Shown here: positions 9,256 through 18,207 of the stretch, in pieces
Layout of the letters: each line of letters starts with the position of its first letter
Numbering within the stretch: position 1 is the first letter of the stretch
Source: Rhodospirillaceae bacterium
Lineage (GTDB): Bacteria; Pseudomonadota; Alphaproteobacteria; Rhodospirillales; Rhodospirillaceae
NCBI GenBank assembly: GCA_018666155.1
Contig: JABJAH010000025.1
Span: 1-47,006, forward strand
Length of the DNA stretch: 47,006 nucleotides
Direction of reading: 5' to 3'
Notes under the pieces: generated by a model
What the model was told of the DNA's origin: nothing
Seen by the model: the letters and a program-made list of their open reading frames with translations, nothing else
Databases searched by the model: none
Program-made: the position numbers and the translations under genes

Positions 9256-10197
9256 TTAGCGCGTTGGCACAGGTTCCTCACCTGAATAGTCGTAAAATCC
9301 TTTGCCCGCCTTGCGACCGAGCCAACCTGCTTCGACGTATTTAACCAGCAGCGGGCAAGGGCGATACTTCGAATCGGCTAGGCCTTCGTAAAGCACGCCC
9401 ATAATCGAAAGGCAGGTATCAAGACCAATAAAGTCTGCCAACTCGAGGGGTCCCATCGGGTGGTTGGCACCGAGTTTCATCGCCGTATCAATAGCGGATA
9501 CTGAGCCGACGCCTTCGTAAAGGGTGTAAATACCCTCGTTGATCATCGGGATGAGAATGCGATTGACGATGAATGCCGGGAAATCCTCGGACGAAACGGT
9601 CTGCTTGCCAAGTTTCTCTGCAACGGTACGGACCGCAGCAAAGGTGTCTTCGGCCGTGGCAATGCCGCGAATGAGTTCAACGAGTTTCATCACGGGTACT
9701 GGGTTCATGAAGTGCAGGCCCATGAACCGCTCGGGGCGATCTGTGCCGGCGCCGAGCCGCGTGATCGAAATCGATGATGTGTTCGAGCAAAGAATCGTGT
9801 CGTCTCTGACGATCGGGCAAACGTCGTTGAAAATCTTGCGTTTGACTTCTTCTTTTTCGGTGGCTGCCTCGATCACGAGATCAACGTCCGCCATGCAATC
9901 GAGCGCCGTCGAGGTCTCAATGCGCTGGATCGCTGCATCTTTTGCTTCGGCCGTGATGCGTTCTTTTTTGACTTGGCGCGCCATATTGCCGTCGATTCCG
10001 GCAACCGCTTTCTTAAGTTGGTCATCGTTAATGTCGAAGACTTTAACGTCGTATCCAGCCAGCGCGCTCACATGAGCGATGCCGCTGCCCATTTGGCCAG
10101 CACCAATTATTCCGATTGTCTTTATTTCGTAATCCGATTTAGACACCCGACTCTCGACCTTTCTGGCCTGCGTAGCGCGGCCACTATCATCGTTCAT
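9256..10197 (-). CDS. 3-hydroxybutyryl-CoA (3-hydroxyacyl-CoA) dehydrogenase
   Basis: The 313-residue protein oxidises or reduces 3-hydroxyacyl-CoA/3-oxoacyl-CoA with NAD(P). It has an N-terminal Rossmann fold ([16 protein letters not shown], about residues 30-45), the catalytic region [10 protein letters not shown] and [11 protein letters not shown], and the C-terminal dimerisation domain ending with the typical [12 protein letters not shown]. The start at 10197 gives an N-terminal extension of about 25 residues compared with most homologues, but AAGGA lies 7 bases upstream of it. It sits 27 bases after etfA on the same strand. That places it in a fatty-acid/butanoyl-CoA or polyhydroxybutyrate-related operon (hbd/paaH type). 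Confidence 0.93.
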   Translation of the reverse strand: MNDDSGRATQARKVESRVSKSDYEIKTIGIIGAGQMGSGIAHVSALAGYDVKVFDINDDQLKKAVAGIDGNMARQVKKERITAEAKDAAIQRIETSTALDCMADVDLVIEAATEKEEVKRKIFNDVCPIVRDDTILCSNTSSISITRLGAGTDRPERFMGLHFMNPVPVMKLVELIRGIATAEDTFAAVRTVAEKLGKQTVSSEDFPAFIVNRILIPMINEGIYTLYEGVGSVSAIDTAMKLGANHPMGPLELADFIGLDTCLSIMGVLYEGLADSKYRPCPLLVKYVEAGWLGRKAGKGFYDYSGEEPVPTR

Positions 10198-10224
10198 GTA
10201 ACAGTCCTTGTGAATCGACGCCGA

Positions 10225-11154
10225 CTAAAGGGCGTCTGATAGTTGTGGAACCACATCAAACAGATCACCGACGAGGCCGTAATCTGCGATTTGGAAAATT
10301 GGCGCTTCTTCGTCTTTGTTTATGGCAACGATGACTTTGCTGTCTTTCATGCCGGCCAGATGTTGGATGGCTCCAGAAATGCCAATTGCGACATAAAGGT
10401 CCGGCGCGACGATCTTGCCGGTTTGGCCGACTTGATAATCGTTGGGAACGTAGCCCGCATCGACCGCTGCACGGGAAGCGCCAACGGCAGCCCCTAATTT
10501 GTCAGCGAGCGATTCGATAATCGCAAAGTTTTCTGAACTGCCGACGCCACGGCCACCTGAAATGACAATGCTCGCTGCCGTCAATTCTGGCCGCTCGGAT
10601 TTCGACAGTTCTTGACTGACGAAGGTCGAGACAGCTGGGTCGTCTGCTGCGGCAACAGATTCGATGGCTGCTGAACCGCCTTCGGCAGCAGCCTTGTCAA
10701 ACGTCGAGCCGCGAACCGTGATCAGCTTAACCGGATCATTGCTTTGAACCGTCGCTAGGGCATTTCCGGCATAAATCGGCCGAACGAATGTATCCGCAGA
10801 GACGACGGCAGAAATATCGGAAATTTGAGCAACATCAAGCAACGCCGAAACACGCGGCATAAAGTTTTTACCGAATGTTGTGGCGGACGCCAGGATATGG
10901 GTGAAATCACTGGCGAGGCTAACGACCAGTGCTGCAACCGGCTCAGCCAGTTGGTGTTCGTAGCGGGCGTCGTCAGCGACTTTGACACTGGAAACGCCGG
11001 CAACTTTGGCTGCTTGTTCGGCAACGGCCGCGCACCCAGATCCGGCGACAAGGATATGAACATCGCCGCCAATCTCAGTTGCGGCTTGGATCGTGCTCAG
11101 CGTTGCTGGCTTGAGCTCGGCATTATCGTGTTCGGCAACAACTAGGCAAGTCAT
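10225..11154 (-). CDS. etfA: Electron transfer flavoprotein alpha subunit
   Basis: The 309-residue large ETF subunit binds FAD through its C-terminal domain. The sequences [52 protein letters not shown] and [10 protein letters not shown] are the standard FAD-site blocks. With EtfB it carries electrons from acyl-CoA dehydrogenases to ETF-ubiquinone oxidoreductase. Its ATG overlaps the etfB stop as ATGA. The length equals that of other alphaproteobacterial EtfA proteins. Confidence 0.97.
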   Translation of the reverse strand: MTCLVVAEHDNAELKPATLSTIQAATEIGGDVHILVAGSGCAAVAEQAAKVAGVSSVKVADDARYEHQLAEPVAALVVSLASDFTHILASATTFGKNFMPRVSALLDVAQISDISAVVSADTFVRPIYAGNALATVQSNDPVKLITVRGSTFDKAAAEGGSAAIESVAAADDPAVSTFVSQELSKSERPELTAASIVISGGRGVGSSENFAIIESLADKLGAAVGASRAAVDAGYVPNDYQVGQTGKIVAPDLYVAIGISGAIQHLAGMKDSKVIVAINKDEEAPIFQIADYGLVGDLFDVVPQLSDAL

Positions 11155-11903
11155 GAGATCACCTTGGCTTCGTTGCGGAGTTTGTCCACCAATTCAGCAA
11201 CGTCAGCGACTTTGATGCCGCCCTCGCGTTTCGGTGGTTCTTCGACTTTGAGTGTCACGATGCGCGGCGCTGTATCGACCCCAAGTTCGTCCGGTGTGAC
11301 GGTGTCGATCGGCTTCTTCTTTGCCTTCATAATGTTGGGCAAGGAGGCGTAGCGCGGTTCGTTGAGGCGCAGGTCGGTTGTGACCACACAAGGCATCGAC
11401 AGAGCCACTGTTTCCAATCCGCCATCAACTTCGCGTGTCACGTTGGCCTTACCGTCGGCCAAATCAACCTTCGATGCGAATGTGCCTTGAGGCCAGCCCA
11501 AAAGGGCGGCCAGCATTTGCCCGGTCTGATTGGCGTCGTCGTCGATGGCCTGTTTGCCGACGATCACGAGATCGGGGCTTTCTTTATCGACCAACGCCTT
11601 CAACATCTTTGCGACGGCGAGGGGCTGTAATTCGTCGTCCGTCTGCACCAAAATGCCGCGATCAGCACCCATCGCAAGGGCGGTGCGGATTGTCTCCTGG
11701 CACTGCTGAACACCCATGCTCACAGCAATAATTTCTTCGGCTGTTCCGGCTTCTTTAAGGCGGACAGCTTCTTCGACCGCAATTTCGTCGAACGGGTTCA
11801 TGGACATTTTAACGTTGGCTAGCTCAACGCCAGAATTGTCCGCTTTGACGCGAACCTTGACGTTGTAGTCAACCACCCGTTTGACGGCTACCAGGACCTT
11901 CAT
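11151..11903 (-). CDS. etfB: Electron transfer flavoprotein beta subunit
   Basis: The 250-residue small ETF subunit starts [20 protein letters not shown] and contains the AMP-binding and recognition-loop region ([37 protein letters not shown]). It forms the cytoplasmic EtfAB heterodimer with the overlapping downstream gene, and a hydroxyacyl-CoA dehydrogenase gene follows. It is first in the operon, and the 198 bases upstream hold no gene. Confidence 0.97.
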   Translation of the reverse strand: MKVLVAVKRVVDYNVKVRVKADNSGVELANVKMSMNPFDEIAVEEAVRLKEAGTAEEIIAVSMGVQQCQETIRTALAMGADRGILVQTDDELQPLAVAKMLKALVDKESPDLVIVGKQAIDDDANQTGQMLAALLGWPQGTFASKVDLADGKANVTREVDGGLETVALSMPCVVTTDLRLNEPRYASLPNIMKAKKKPIDTVTPDELGVDTAPRIVTLKVEEPPKREGGIKVADVAELVDKLRNEAKVIS

Positions 11904-11998
11904 AGTGACGGTTCCGTATACATTTGGTGAAAAATCGGGCGCTTACGCGCTGCTGCCGTGTACAAAAAACCCCAATACGCGGCCCGAAATGGCGTACA

Positions 11999-12027
11999 GA
12001 CCTAATCCTTTGGGTGGGTCAAGTCAA
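11999..12027 (-). promoter_or_regulatory. Possible promoter of the etfB-etfA-dehydrogenase operon
   Basis: On the minus strand TTGACT (12027-12022) is followed after exactly 17 bases by TAGGTC (12004-11999), about 95 bases upstream of the etfB ATG. The -35 element is good (5/6) and the -10 is weak. The rest of the 11904-12101 gap shows no other clear signal to me. Confidence 0.3.
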
Positions 12028-12101
12028 CGCCCATAATGTTGCGTTGCAGCATGATGTTCGCACTGCAAAACCGAAGCTAAGTGGGCTTGCTGATAGGGTG
12101 G

Positions 12102-12686
12102 CTATCGATTGCCGCCAGGCGTCCATAAAACGTCGCCTACGCTGCCCATATTGGCGCACCGGGCCATTACAAAAAGGAGATCAGACAGTCGATTGATGTA
12201 ATTCAATGCGTTCGGGTTGATTGGGTCTTCGGCGGCTAAAGAGGTCACCGCCCGCTCTGCGCGCCGTACAACGGTTCTGGCATGATGGAGATGGGCTGCG
12301 CTCGCTGTGCCGCCGGGAAGCACGAAAGAGGTGAGGGGCTCCAAGCCTGAATTGAGTTCATCAATTTCATGTTCTAGCGCACTCACCTGTTCTGGTGTGA
12401 TTCGTAGATCTGCAGCGGAATCCGGGGCCACTTTATTCGGGGTGCAGAGATCGGCCCCTAAATCGAACAGGTCATTCTGAATGCGCACCAGGGTGGCAAC
12501 CATATCTGTCGCCTGATTGTCATCAGAGGTCAGCGCGATAACCGCAAGGCCGATGACCGCGTTTGCTTCATCGACTTCGCCATAGGCCGAAACCCGTGGT
12601 GCGTGCTTTGGCAATCGCGTTCCATCGCCAAGGCCTGTCTCGCCTTTATCACCAGTGCGTGTGTAGATCTTGTTGAGTTTTACCAT
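12102..12686 (-). CDS. PduO-type cob(I)alamin adenosyltransferase
   Basis: The 194-residue protein transfers adenosyl from ATP to cob(I)alamin, giving coenzyme B12. The N-terminal ATP loop YTRTGDKGETGLGDG (residues 8-22), the RRAERAV motif and the C-terminal YINRLSDLLFVMAR are PduO/MMAB hallmarks. Bacterial members usually serve methylmalonyl-CoA mutase or similar B12 enzymes, and none is in the window. It lies upstream of etfBA on the same strand (198-base gap), an arrangement I recall from other Alphaproteobacteria, and divergently from lptG. Confidence 0.93.
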   Translation of the reverse strand: MVKLNKIYTRTGDKGETGLGDGTRLPKHAPRVSAYGEVDEANAVIGLAVIALTSDDNQATDMVATLVRIQNDLFDLGADLCTPNKVAPDSAADLRITPEQVSALEHEIDELNSGLEPLTSFVLPGGTASAAHLHHARTVVRRAERAVTSLAAEDPINPNALNYINRLSDLLFVMARCANMGSVGDVLWTPGGNR

Positions 12687-12801
12687 TCGCCCGGTCCATT
12701 ACGATCCAAAGGTTGCTAGAATTGAGTCTGCTTGCCGTTCACCGCTGGTGTCTTTTCCAGTATGTTTGGTCTTTATTCCTAATGGAACAGGTTCTCGGCT
12801 C

Positions 12802-13908
12802 TTGAATAGGCTCTCACCAACGCTGTCACTTTACATCGGTTGGCAATTCATTGTCGCCTTTGTCAGCGTACTCCTCGTGGTTATGGGGCTGATCATGCTG
12901 TTCGACCTTATCGAGCTGGTACGGCGATCAGTCACGGCGGACGATTTGGGCCTAGGGACGATAGTCGGGCTGGCAGCCTTGAAGCTGCCTCATACCCTCC
13001 AGGATGTGCTGCCGTTTGCTGTCATGATCGGCATGATGTTTGCGCTATTCAGGTTGGCGCGAAATTCTGAGCTCGTTGTGATGCGCTCGGCCGGTGTGTC
13101 GGTGTGGCAGTTTTTGGCCCCGACACTCCTTTTGGTTGCGGGTCTCGGTGTCATCAATCTCCTGGTCGTCAATCCATTCTCGGCGAATTTGTACCAGACC
13201 TACGAGCAGCTCAAAGATGAAATTTTTTCCAAACGCAACAACACTTTGAACATTGGTGTCGAAGGGCTTTGGTTGCGCGAAAGTTCGGACGAGAAGCAAA
13301 CAGTCGTGCACGCGCGGGGTGTCCGACAAGAGGGCAGTATCCTTTTTGTCAAAGGCGTCAGCTTGTTTGAGATGGATAAGGCGGATCGCTTTGTTCGGCG
13401 CTATGAAGCTGAGGACGGCCAGTTGCTCGACGGGTTTTTCAAACTTGATGAGGTTTGGGAAACGTCACCGAATATACAATCAACATTTCACACAGAACTT
13501 TTTCTGCCGACCTCAATTTCCATTGGCCAGGTTCAGGAAAGCTTCGCAGCGCCTAAAACCATGTCGTTCTGGGAATTACCGCAGTTCATTCGGTTCTCCG
13601 AAGAAGCGGGCTTTTCTACGCGGCCTCATCGATTGTATTGGCACTCCTTATTGGCATCGCCGTTCTTATTTTGCGCCATGGTATTAGTGGCCTCGGCTTT
13701 TTATCTGACGACCAATAATCGTCTTGGCGGCTGGACAAAACGCGGGCTGGCCGGGTTGGGCGCCGGCTTCATGCTCTACTTCTTTTCTCGTCTGACCTAC
13801 GCGCTGGGCCTGTCGGCAATCTTACCGCTGCCCCTTGCCGCGTGGGCCCCGACGACCGTGGCGGCGTTGCTCGGACTCACATACCTCTTTCACCATGAGG
13901 ATGGTTGA
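12802..13908 (+). CDS. lptG: LPS export ABC transporter permease LptG
   Basis: The 368-residue YjgP/YjgQ-family permease has transmembrane helices at both ends and a large periplasmic domain in the middle. The N-terminus LSLYIGWQFIVAF, followed by MLFDLIELVRR, is typical of LptG, as is the C-terminal RLGGWTKRGLAG...YFFSRLTYALG. With LptF and the LptB ATPase it extracts LPS from the inner membrane. The frame is open to an ATG at 12670, but that would overlap the divergent adenosyltransferase gene. A TTG at 12802 gives the usual family N-terminus and length. No lptF is adjacent, which is unusual because lptF and lptG are normally paired. Confidence 0.88.
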   Translation: MNRLSPTLSLYIGWQFIVAFVSVLLVVMGLIMLFDLIELVRRSVTADDLGLGTIVGLAALKLPHTLQDVLPFAVMIGMMFALFRLARNSELVVMRSAGVSVWQFLAPTLLLVAGLGVINLLVVNPFSANLYQTYEQLKDEIFSKRNNTLNIGVEGLWLRESSDEKQTVVHARGVRQEGSILFVKGVSLFEMDKADRFVRRYEAEDGQLLDGFFKLDEVWETSPNIQSTFHTELFLPTSISIGQVQESFAAPKTMSFWELPQFIRFSEEAGFSTRPHRLYWHSLLASPFLFCAMVLVASAFYLTTNNRLGGWTKRGLAGLGAGFMLYFFSRLTYALGLSAILPLPLAAWAPTTVAALLGLTYLFHHEDG

Positions 13909-15412
13909 CCCGGGTATGACCACAGAACGTGTGACCGAAGATGACAACCCGGTTTGGGTTTCACTGGCGCTGGCCGTTGTTCTGACGACAACGTTTTTCC
14001 GCGTACTCGTCATCGTCTCTTCGCCATTGCCGTTGTTCTTTGACGAGGCGCAATACTGGACGTGGGCGCAAGACCTTGCGTTTGGATACTATTCAAAGCC
14101 GCCGATGATCGCTTGGGCGATCGCCGGAACCACTGCCTTGTGCGGAGACGGTGAGGCCTGTGTTCGGCTTAGCGCTCCGCTTTTCCACGGCGGGACGTCT
14201 ATGGTCGTCTTTTTCCTAGCAAGGGCGCTTTACGACGGGCGGACAGGTTTTTGGGCCGCCGTGTCGTTCGCGCTTCTGCCCGGCATTAGTCTATCCGGCA
14301 TGATCGTATCGACAGATGTCTATCTGTTGTTCTTTTGGGCTTTGGCGTTGCTAGCGATTATTCGGGCTGAAGCGACAAACCGATGGCTGTGGTGGGGTTT
14401 GTTTGGTGGCGCTTTGGGTCTCGGCCTGCTGAGCAAGCACGCCATGGTCTTCTTCTTACTTGGTTTCATTGTCGATTCCCTATGGCGGCGCCAGGACGAA
14501 CCGTTGTGGCAGCGCGGCCGATTTTGGTGCGCGATAGGGCTCGCGGTTGTGATCTATTTTCCAAATTTGATGTGGAATTGGTCCCTGGGGTTCCCGAGTT
14601 ATCTACACACCGGAGAAAACATCAATATCAATGGAAACCTGATCAACCCCATCAAGGCCCTCGAGTTTCTTGCCAGCCAGTTTGGCGTTTTCGGGCCCAT
14701 TCTTCTCGCCTGTTATCTCGGTCTAATTGGCATGCTTCTCATGCGGCGGTCTAACGGTGAAGTTTTAACCGACAGACAGCGTCAGCTTTTCTCCTATTCG
14801 CTGCCGATATTAGTATTGATTACGGTAGAGGCCTTCCTGACTCGGGCTCATGCTAATTGGGCGGCAACCGCATATGTGGCTGCGACGGTATTGGTGGCGG
14901 CTGAATTGATTCAGCGAAACAGGACAAACTGGTTGAAAGGTTCGCTTGCCGTTCATGTTGTAGCGGCAGTCGTTCTTTACAACTTCGATCTTATTGCTCG
15001 CACGCTTGATGTGCCTATTACGCCTGGGTTAGACCCGGCGCGTCGGATGAGGGGATGGGATCACGCCGGTGATTGGGCGAGCGACCTGCAGCGTGAGATG
15101 CCCGATGCAACGCTCTTGTTCGATGATAGAAAAGTCATGTCGGCTCTCACCTATTATGTCCAACCTCATCCGTTCGATGCAGTGATGTGGAACCCGACCG
15201 GTAAGCGCAACAATCACTTCGAGATGGTTACGGATATACGGGGTTCAGAAGGCGAAGATTTTCTCTACGTGATTCGTCATGACTGGCCGGAGCGGGCAGG
15301 CTCTTCCTTCGCTGAGTCGAAATTGATCGCCACATTCAGGTCACGGGCCTATTCCGGCGATGTCCTCGAATTGAGTGCGTATCTGCTAAGCGATTTTAAG
15401 GGCTACAAGTAG
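13901..15412 (+). CDS. GT39-family membrane glycosyltransferase (copy 2)
   Basis: The product has about 503 residues, with many hydrophobic helices in the N-terminal 400. The first loop reads FFDEAQYWTWAQDLAFGYYS followed by KPPMIAW, the PMT/ArnT-type acidic motif and positioning. It should use a polyprenyl-phosphate sugar donor on the periplasmic side; the acceptor is unknown. The start overlaps the lptG stop (ATG 13901; ATG 13916 is an alternative). Its stop overlaps the next GTG, so lptG, this gene and the PAP2 gene are translationally chained, linking it to LPS assembly. It is only distantly similar to copy 1 at 7.5 kb. Confidence 0.85.
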   Translation: MVDPGMTTERVTEDDNPVWVSLALAVVLTTTFFRVLVIVSSPLPLFFDEAQYWTWAQDLAFGYYSKPPMIAWAIAGTTALCGDGEACVRLSAPLFHGGTSMVVFFLARALYDGRTGFWAAVSFALLPGISLSGMIVSTDVYLLFFWALALLAIIRAEATNRWLWWGLFGGALGLGLLSKHAMVFFLLGFIVDSLWRRQDEPLWQRGRFWCAIGLAVVIYFPNLMWNWSLGFPSYLHTGENININGNLINPIKALEFLASQFGVFGPILLACYLGLIGMLLMRRSNGEVLTDRQRQLFSYSLPILVLITVEAFLTRAHANWAATAYVAATVLVAAELIQRNRTNWLKGSLAVHVVAAVVLYNFDLIARTLDVPITPGLDPARRMRGWDHAGDWASDLQREMPDATLLFDDRKVMSALTYYVQPHPFDAVMWNPTGKRNNHFEMVTDIRGSEGEDFLYVIRHDWPERAGSSFAESKLIATFRSRAYSGDVLELSAYLLSDFKGYK

Positions 15413-16110
15413 TGCTGCGGTCCACTGCTTCGCTGGTCGTTAGGCACCACTGGTTCGCCACCGTAGGGCTGGCGGTGGTGGTGAGCGTGTTTCCCATAAT
15501 GGACTTATGGGCCAGTGGGTTCTTCTTTGACCGGGCCGCAACCGCATGGACACCGCGATCTAACGTCATGCAATTCGCACGCAGTGGCGTGCCGCCTTTG
15601 ATCATTGGCGCCCTATTGTTTTGCCTCACATTATGGATAGCGGGCCGGATATTTGGGCAACTGTTCTGGGATATGACCGGGCGGAAAGCAGGGTTTCTCT
15701 TGGCAACTATACTTCTTGGGCCAGGTTTGATCGTCGAGAGTTTTCTAAAAGTGTATTCGGGGCGTGCCCGTCCGCGCGATATCATCGCGTTTGGCGGCGA
15801 CGATCCATTCACACCGGCGATTTGGCTGGCGGATTCTTGTAGCCGCAATTGTTCGTTCGTTTCGGGGCATGCAGCGCTCGCGTTTTGGGTAACGGCTTTC
15901 GCATTTCTTCTTCCCGCAGGGCAACGCACTCTTATGCTCGGAGCAGGGATTGCGCTTGGATTGTTAATGGGGCTGGCTCGTATGGCGGAAGGGGCACATT
16001 TTCTTAGCGATATCATATTCGCGGGACTCATTGTCGTCGGGCTCAACACTTATATGGCTAAGGTCATGCTCGACACGGTAAGCACCAAAGAGGTGGGGCA
16101 TGGCTCTTAA
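15412..16110 (+). CDS. PAP2-family membrane phosphatase (copy 2)
   Basis: The 232-residue multi-helix protein has the PAP2 motifs KVYSGRARP, VSGH (SFVSGHAALAF) and AR-x5-HFLSD. The first residue of the third motif is Ala instead of the usual Ser, while the catalytic Arg, His and Asp remain. It starts at GTG 15412, which shares a base with the upstream TAG stop. By neighbourhood (lptG, GT39) it probably dephosphorylates lipid A or undecaprenyl-linked intermediates, but this is inference. Confidence 0.87.
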   Translation: MLRSTASLVVRHHWFATVGLAVVVSVFPIMDLWASGFFFDRAATAWTPRSNVMQFARSGVPPLIIGALLFCLTLWIAGRIFGQLFWDMTGRKAGFLLATILLGPGLIVESFLKVYSGRARPRDIIAFGGDDPFTPAIWLADSCSRNCSFVSGHAALAFWVTAFAFLLPAGQRTLMLGAGIALGLLMGLARMAEGAHFLSDIIFAGLIVVGLNTYMAKVMLDTVSTKEVGHGS

Positions 16111-16549
16111 GGGTATAGTGAGCAAGCTGTCGGGAAAGCTCGCCGAGACATTTTCCACAAAGCCGACACGTGGACCATGGTTGCCGGCGCAGGGAGATTT
16201 CCCGCGTCTTATGCTGCTTGAACAGCAGGTGTTGGACGAAATTAAAGATACTGGCGGCCTGTTCGCGCTGTGGCACCGTGGCGTACGGCCACAATGGATT
16301 TATGTGGGGCACACGGACGACCTCGCTGCAACCATCGCGGAGGCGCAAACCGATTCCGATATCGCGCTCTACGATCTCAACGACGGTGTCTATGTGACCT
16401 GGGCGCTGTGTCCCCCAGAGGCCCGCGCCGGCGCAGTCTTATCTCTGCGACAGGTATTGGGACCAGCCATCGATCGATCACTTCTCGATGTGGCCGGTCA
16501 CATTCCTCCCGAAACTAAACCGTCAGATTTTCCGCTTCCTGTCGATTAG
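16100..16549 (+). CDS. Small protein of unknown function, distantly GIY-YIG-like
   Basis: The product has 149 residues and no membrane segment or signal peptide. Residues 52-80 (GGLFALWHRGVRPQWIYVGH followed by TDDLAATI) resemble the GIY...YIG strand-turn-strand and following helix of the GIY-YIG fold. A later YVTWAL strand would fit the same fold. The helix lacks the catalytic Arg expected in GIY-YIG nucleases, so if related it is probably not a nuclease. The start overlaps the PAP2 stop by 11 bases, placing it as the last gene of the lptG operon. I do not recognise a named family. Confidence 0.7.
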   Translation: MALKGIVSKLSGKLAETFSTKPTRGPWLPAQGDFPRLMLLEQQVLDEIKDTGGLFALWHRGVRPQWIYVGHTDDLAATIAEAQTDSDIALYDLNDGVYVTWALCPPEARAGAVLSLRQVLGPAIDRSLLDVAGHIPPETKPSDFPLPVD

Positions 16550-16623
16550 ACGGTGCCCGTTACCCGAACGGAAGAGAGTCTTTCCTGCTTGGTCTTGGGG
16601 TTTGAGAGGTTATGCTCTCGACC

Positions 16624-17415
16624 ATGAAAAAATATTATGTCGATGGCCCTATGGGGCAGGTTCATGTGCGGGAACTGGGCGCAGGCCCAGCCCTCGTGTT
16701 ACTTCATCAAACTGCGTGGTCTTCGTTGCAGTTCAAGAATGCCATGCCGTACCTAGCTGCAGCTGGCTTCCGCTGTATTGCGATTGATACGCCGGGATAT
16801 GGGTTGTCGGACGGTCCCGATGATCCGCCGTCGATCCAAGATTACGCCGAGTCTCTCGCGGTCACGCTTGATCAGTTGAATATTGATCAGGCTGCGGTCT
16901 TGGGTCATCACACCGGGGTCTCCATCGCCACGGCCTTTGCCGCTAAGTATCCCGAGAAAGTTGGGCAATTGCTCTTGCACGGCGTGCCAATTTACACGCC
17001 GGAGAAGCGGGCAGAACGGCTTGCGCGGCCGCACTTCGATCAAACCCCACGCGCCGACGGCTCTCACCTGACAGACAGGTGGGGATTAGCCAACACTGTG
17101 TCCGGCGGATCAGCGTCACCTGAGGCTATCCATTGGTCTCTTGTCCAATTTTTCTGGGCTGGACCGAACGAATGGTTCGGCCACCACGCGGCGTTTTCAT
17201 ACGACATCGATGTCGACTACAAAGCACTGACCGTGCCGACGGTGGTCATTTCAAATACGGGCGACGTCTTGCATGAGCGGATGCCCTACCTTCGCGAGAC
17301 GCGACCAGACTTCACGTTCGCTGAATTGGACGGCGGGACCTTCCATATTATTTTCGATGAGCCTGAGCGCTGGGCCGCGCTGGTGGTGGATCACGTTCGG
17401 GGTGCCGCCTCGTGA
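16624..17415 (+). CDS. Alpha/beta-hydrolase-fold protein with His at the nucleophile elbow (paralogue 1)
   Basis: The product has 263 residues. It begins MKKYYVDGPMGQVHV, has HQTAW at the oxyanion-hole strand, DTPGYGLSD, and a nucleophile elbow G-H-H-T-G at residues 94-98. The position normally held by Ser, Asp or Cys is therefore His96. The acidic residue is probably Asp214 (NTGD), and His241 (GGTFHIIFD) sits where the catalytic His is expected. ATG 16624 is chosen over ATG 16612 because it matches the N-termini of the two paralogues that follow. It is clearly homologous to those at 17412 and 18208, and its stop overlaps the next GTG (GTGA). Function unknown; it could be a hydrolase, a cofactor-free enzyme, or non-catalytic. 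Confidence 0.85.
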   Translation: MKKYYVDGPMGQVHVRELGAGPALVLLHQTAWSSLQFKNAMPYLAAAGFRCIAIDTPGYGLSDGPDDPPSIQDYAESLAVTLDQLNIDQAAVLGHHTGVSIATAFAAKYPEKVGQLLLHGVPIYTPEKRAERLARPHFDQTPRADGSHLTDRWGLANTVSGGSASPEAIHWSLVQFFWAGPNEWFGHHAAFSYDIDVDYKALTVPTVVISNTGDVLHERMPYLRETRPDFTFAELDGGTFHIIFDEPERWAALVVDHVRGAAS

Positions 17416-18203
17416 CTATCATCAAAGGGTACGCCGATGGGCCTTTTGGACAGCTGCACTATGAAACCACCGGCGACGGTGTGCCGGTCATCTTTTTGCA
17501 CCAGATGGTCCAGTCTGCGGTGCAATTCCGTCCGGCATTGCCGCATCTTGCGAATCACGGTGTGAAAGCCATCGCCGTTGATCTGCCAGGCTACGGTATG
17601 TCCTCGACTCCCGATCATGCGCCGACGACAGATGAGTACGCGTCTATTGTGCCGGCGCTTCTCGAGCATTTCGGGCTGCAGCAGGCGGTGGTCTGTGGTC
17701 ATCACACCGGCGCGTCAATCGCTTGCGCCGCCGCGCATCGCCATCCTGAACGCGTCTCGAAAGTTGTTCTGCATGGCGTCCCGTATTTTACCCACGAAGA
17801 AATGGCGGAACACGCTGCTCGTTCGCATAGCGCTAGGCCTGTTGCTGACGACGGCAGCCATTTTAACGCGGTCTGGGATTTGTTCAGCGGCCTTAGCAAT
17901 GGCGATATTAGTGCTGACGTAACGCATCAGTCGGTGATGACTTACTTCATGGCGGGAGAGACTGAGTGGCATGGCCACAATGCTGTCTTTAATTATGATA
18001 TTTGGGCGGCCGTTGAAGAGATCAAAGCGCCGACGTTGTTGATCTCTAACACCGGCGACATGCTCAACCCGCAAGACCGTGAACTGGCCAAGGCGCGGCC
18101 GGATTTCGAGTTTAAAGAAATCCAGGGTGGCACGTTTCAGTATGTCTACGACGACGCAGAGTCGTGGGCAAAAATAGTCGCAGACTTCGTGACAGGGGCA
18201 TAG
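17412..18203 (+). CDS. Alpha/beta-hydrolase-fold protein, GHHTG elbow, catalytic His replaced by Gln (paralogue 2)
   Basis: The 263-residue paralogue of the preceding protein starts at a GTG that overlaps the upstream stop. Conserved blocks are YADGPFGQLHY, HQMVQSAVQF, DLPGYGMSS, the elbow GHHTG (residues 96-100, nucleophile position His98), HGVPYF and NTGD (Asp216). Where paralogue 1 has GGTFH, this copy has GGTFQ (Gln243), so the usual charge-relay His is missing at that site. That suggests a changed mechanism or a non-catalytic partner role. The three tandem copies look like products of local duplication followed by divergence. Confidence 0.85.
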   Translation: MTIIKGYADGPFGQLHYETTGDGVPVIFLHQMVQSAVQFRPALPHLANHGVKAIAVDLPGYGMSSTPDHAPTTDEYASIVPALLEHFGLQQAVVCGHHTGASIACAAAHRHPERVSKVVLHGVPYFTHEEMAEHAARSHSARPVADDGSHFNAVWDLFSGLSNGDISADVTHQSVMTYFMAGETEWHGHNAVFNYDIWAAVEEIKAPTLLISNTGDMLNPQDRELAKARPDFEFKEIQGGTFQYVYDDAESWAKIVADFVTGA

Positions 18204-18207
18204 ATCC

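Noticed and set aside
9539..10075. 178-codon open frame on the plus strand
   Set aside because: Antisense to the hydroxyacyl-CoA dehydrogenase gene, Ser/Ala-rich, with no recognisable motif.
12031..12090. TGC/GCA-rich repeats upstream of etfB, possible PhaR-like operator
   Set aside because: The pattern is loose and short, and no PHA regulator gene is in the window. It is not distinguishable from chance by eye.
15396..16049. 217-codon open frame on the minus strand
   Set aside because: It is fully antisense to the PAP2 gene, which has all three family motifs. The translated frame shows no domain and an Ala/Pro/Arg-rich composition typical of antisense frames.
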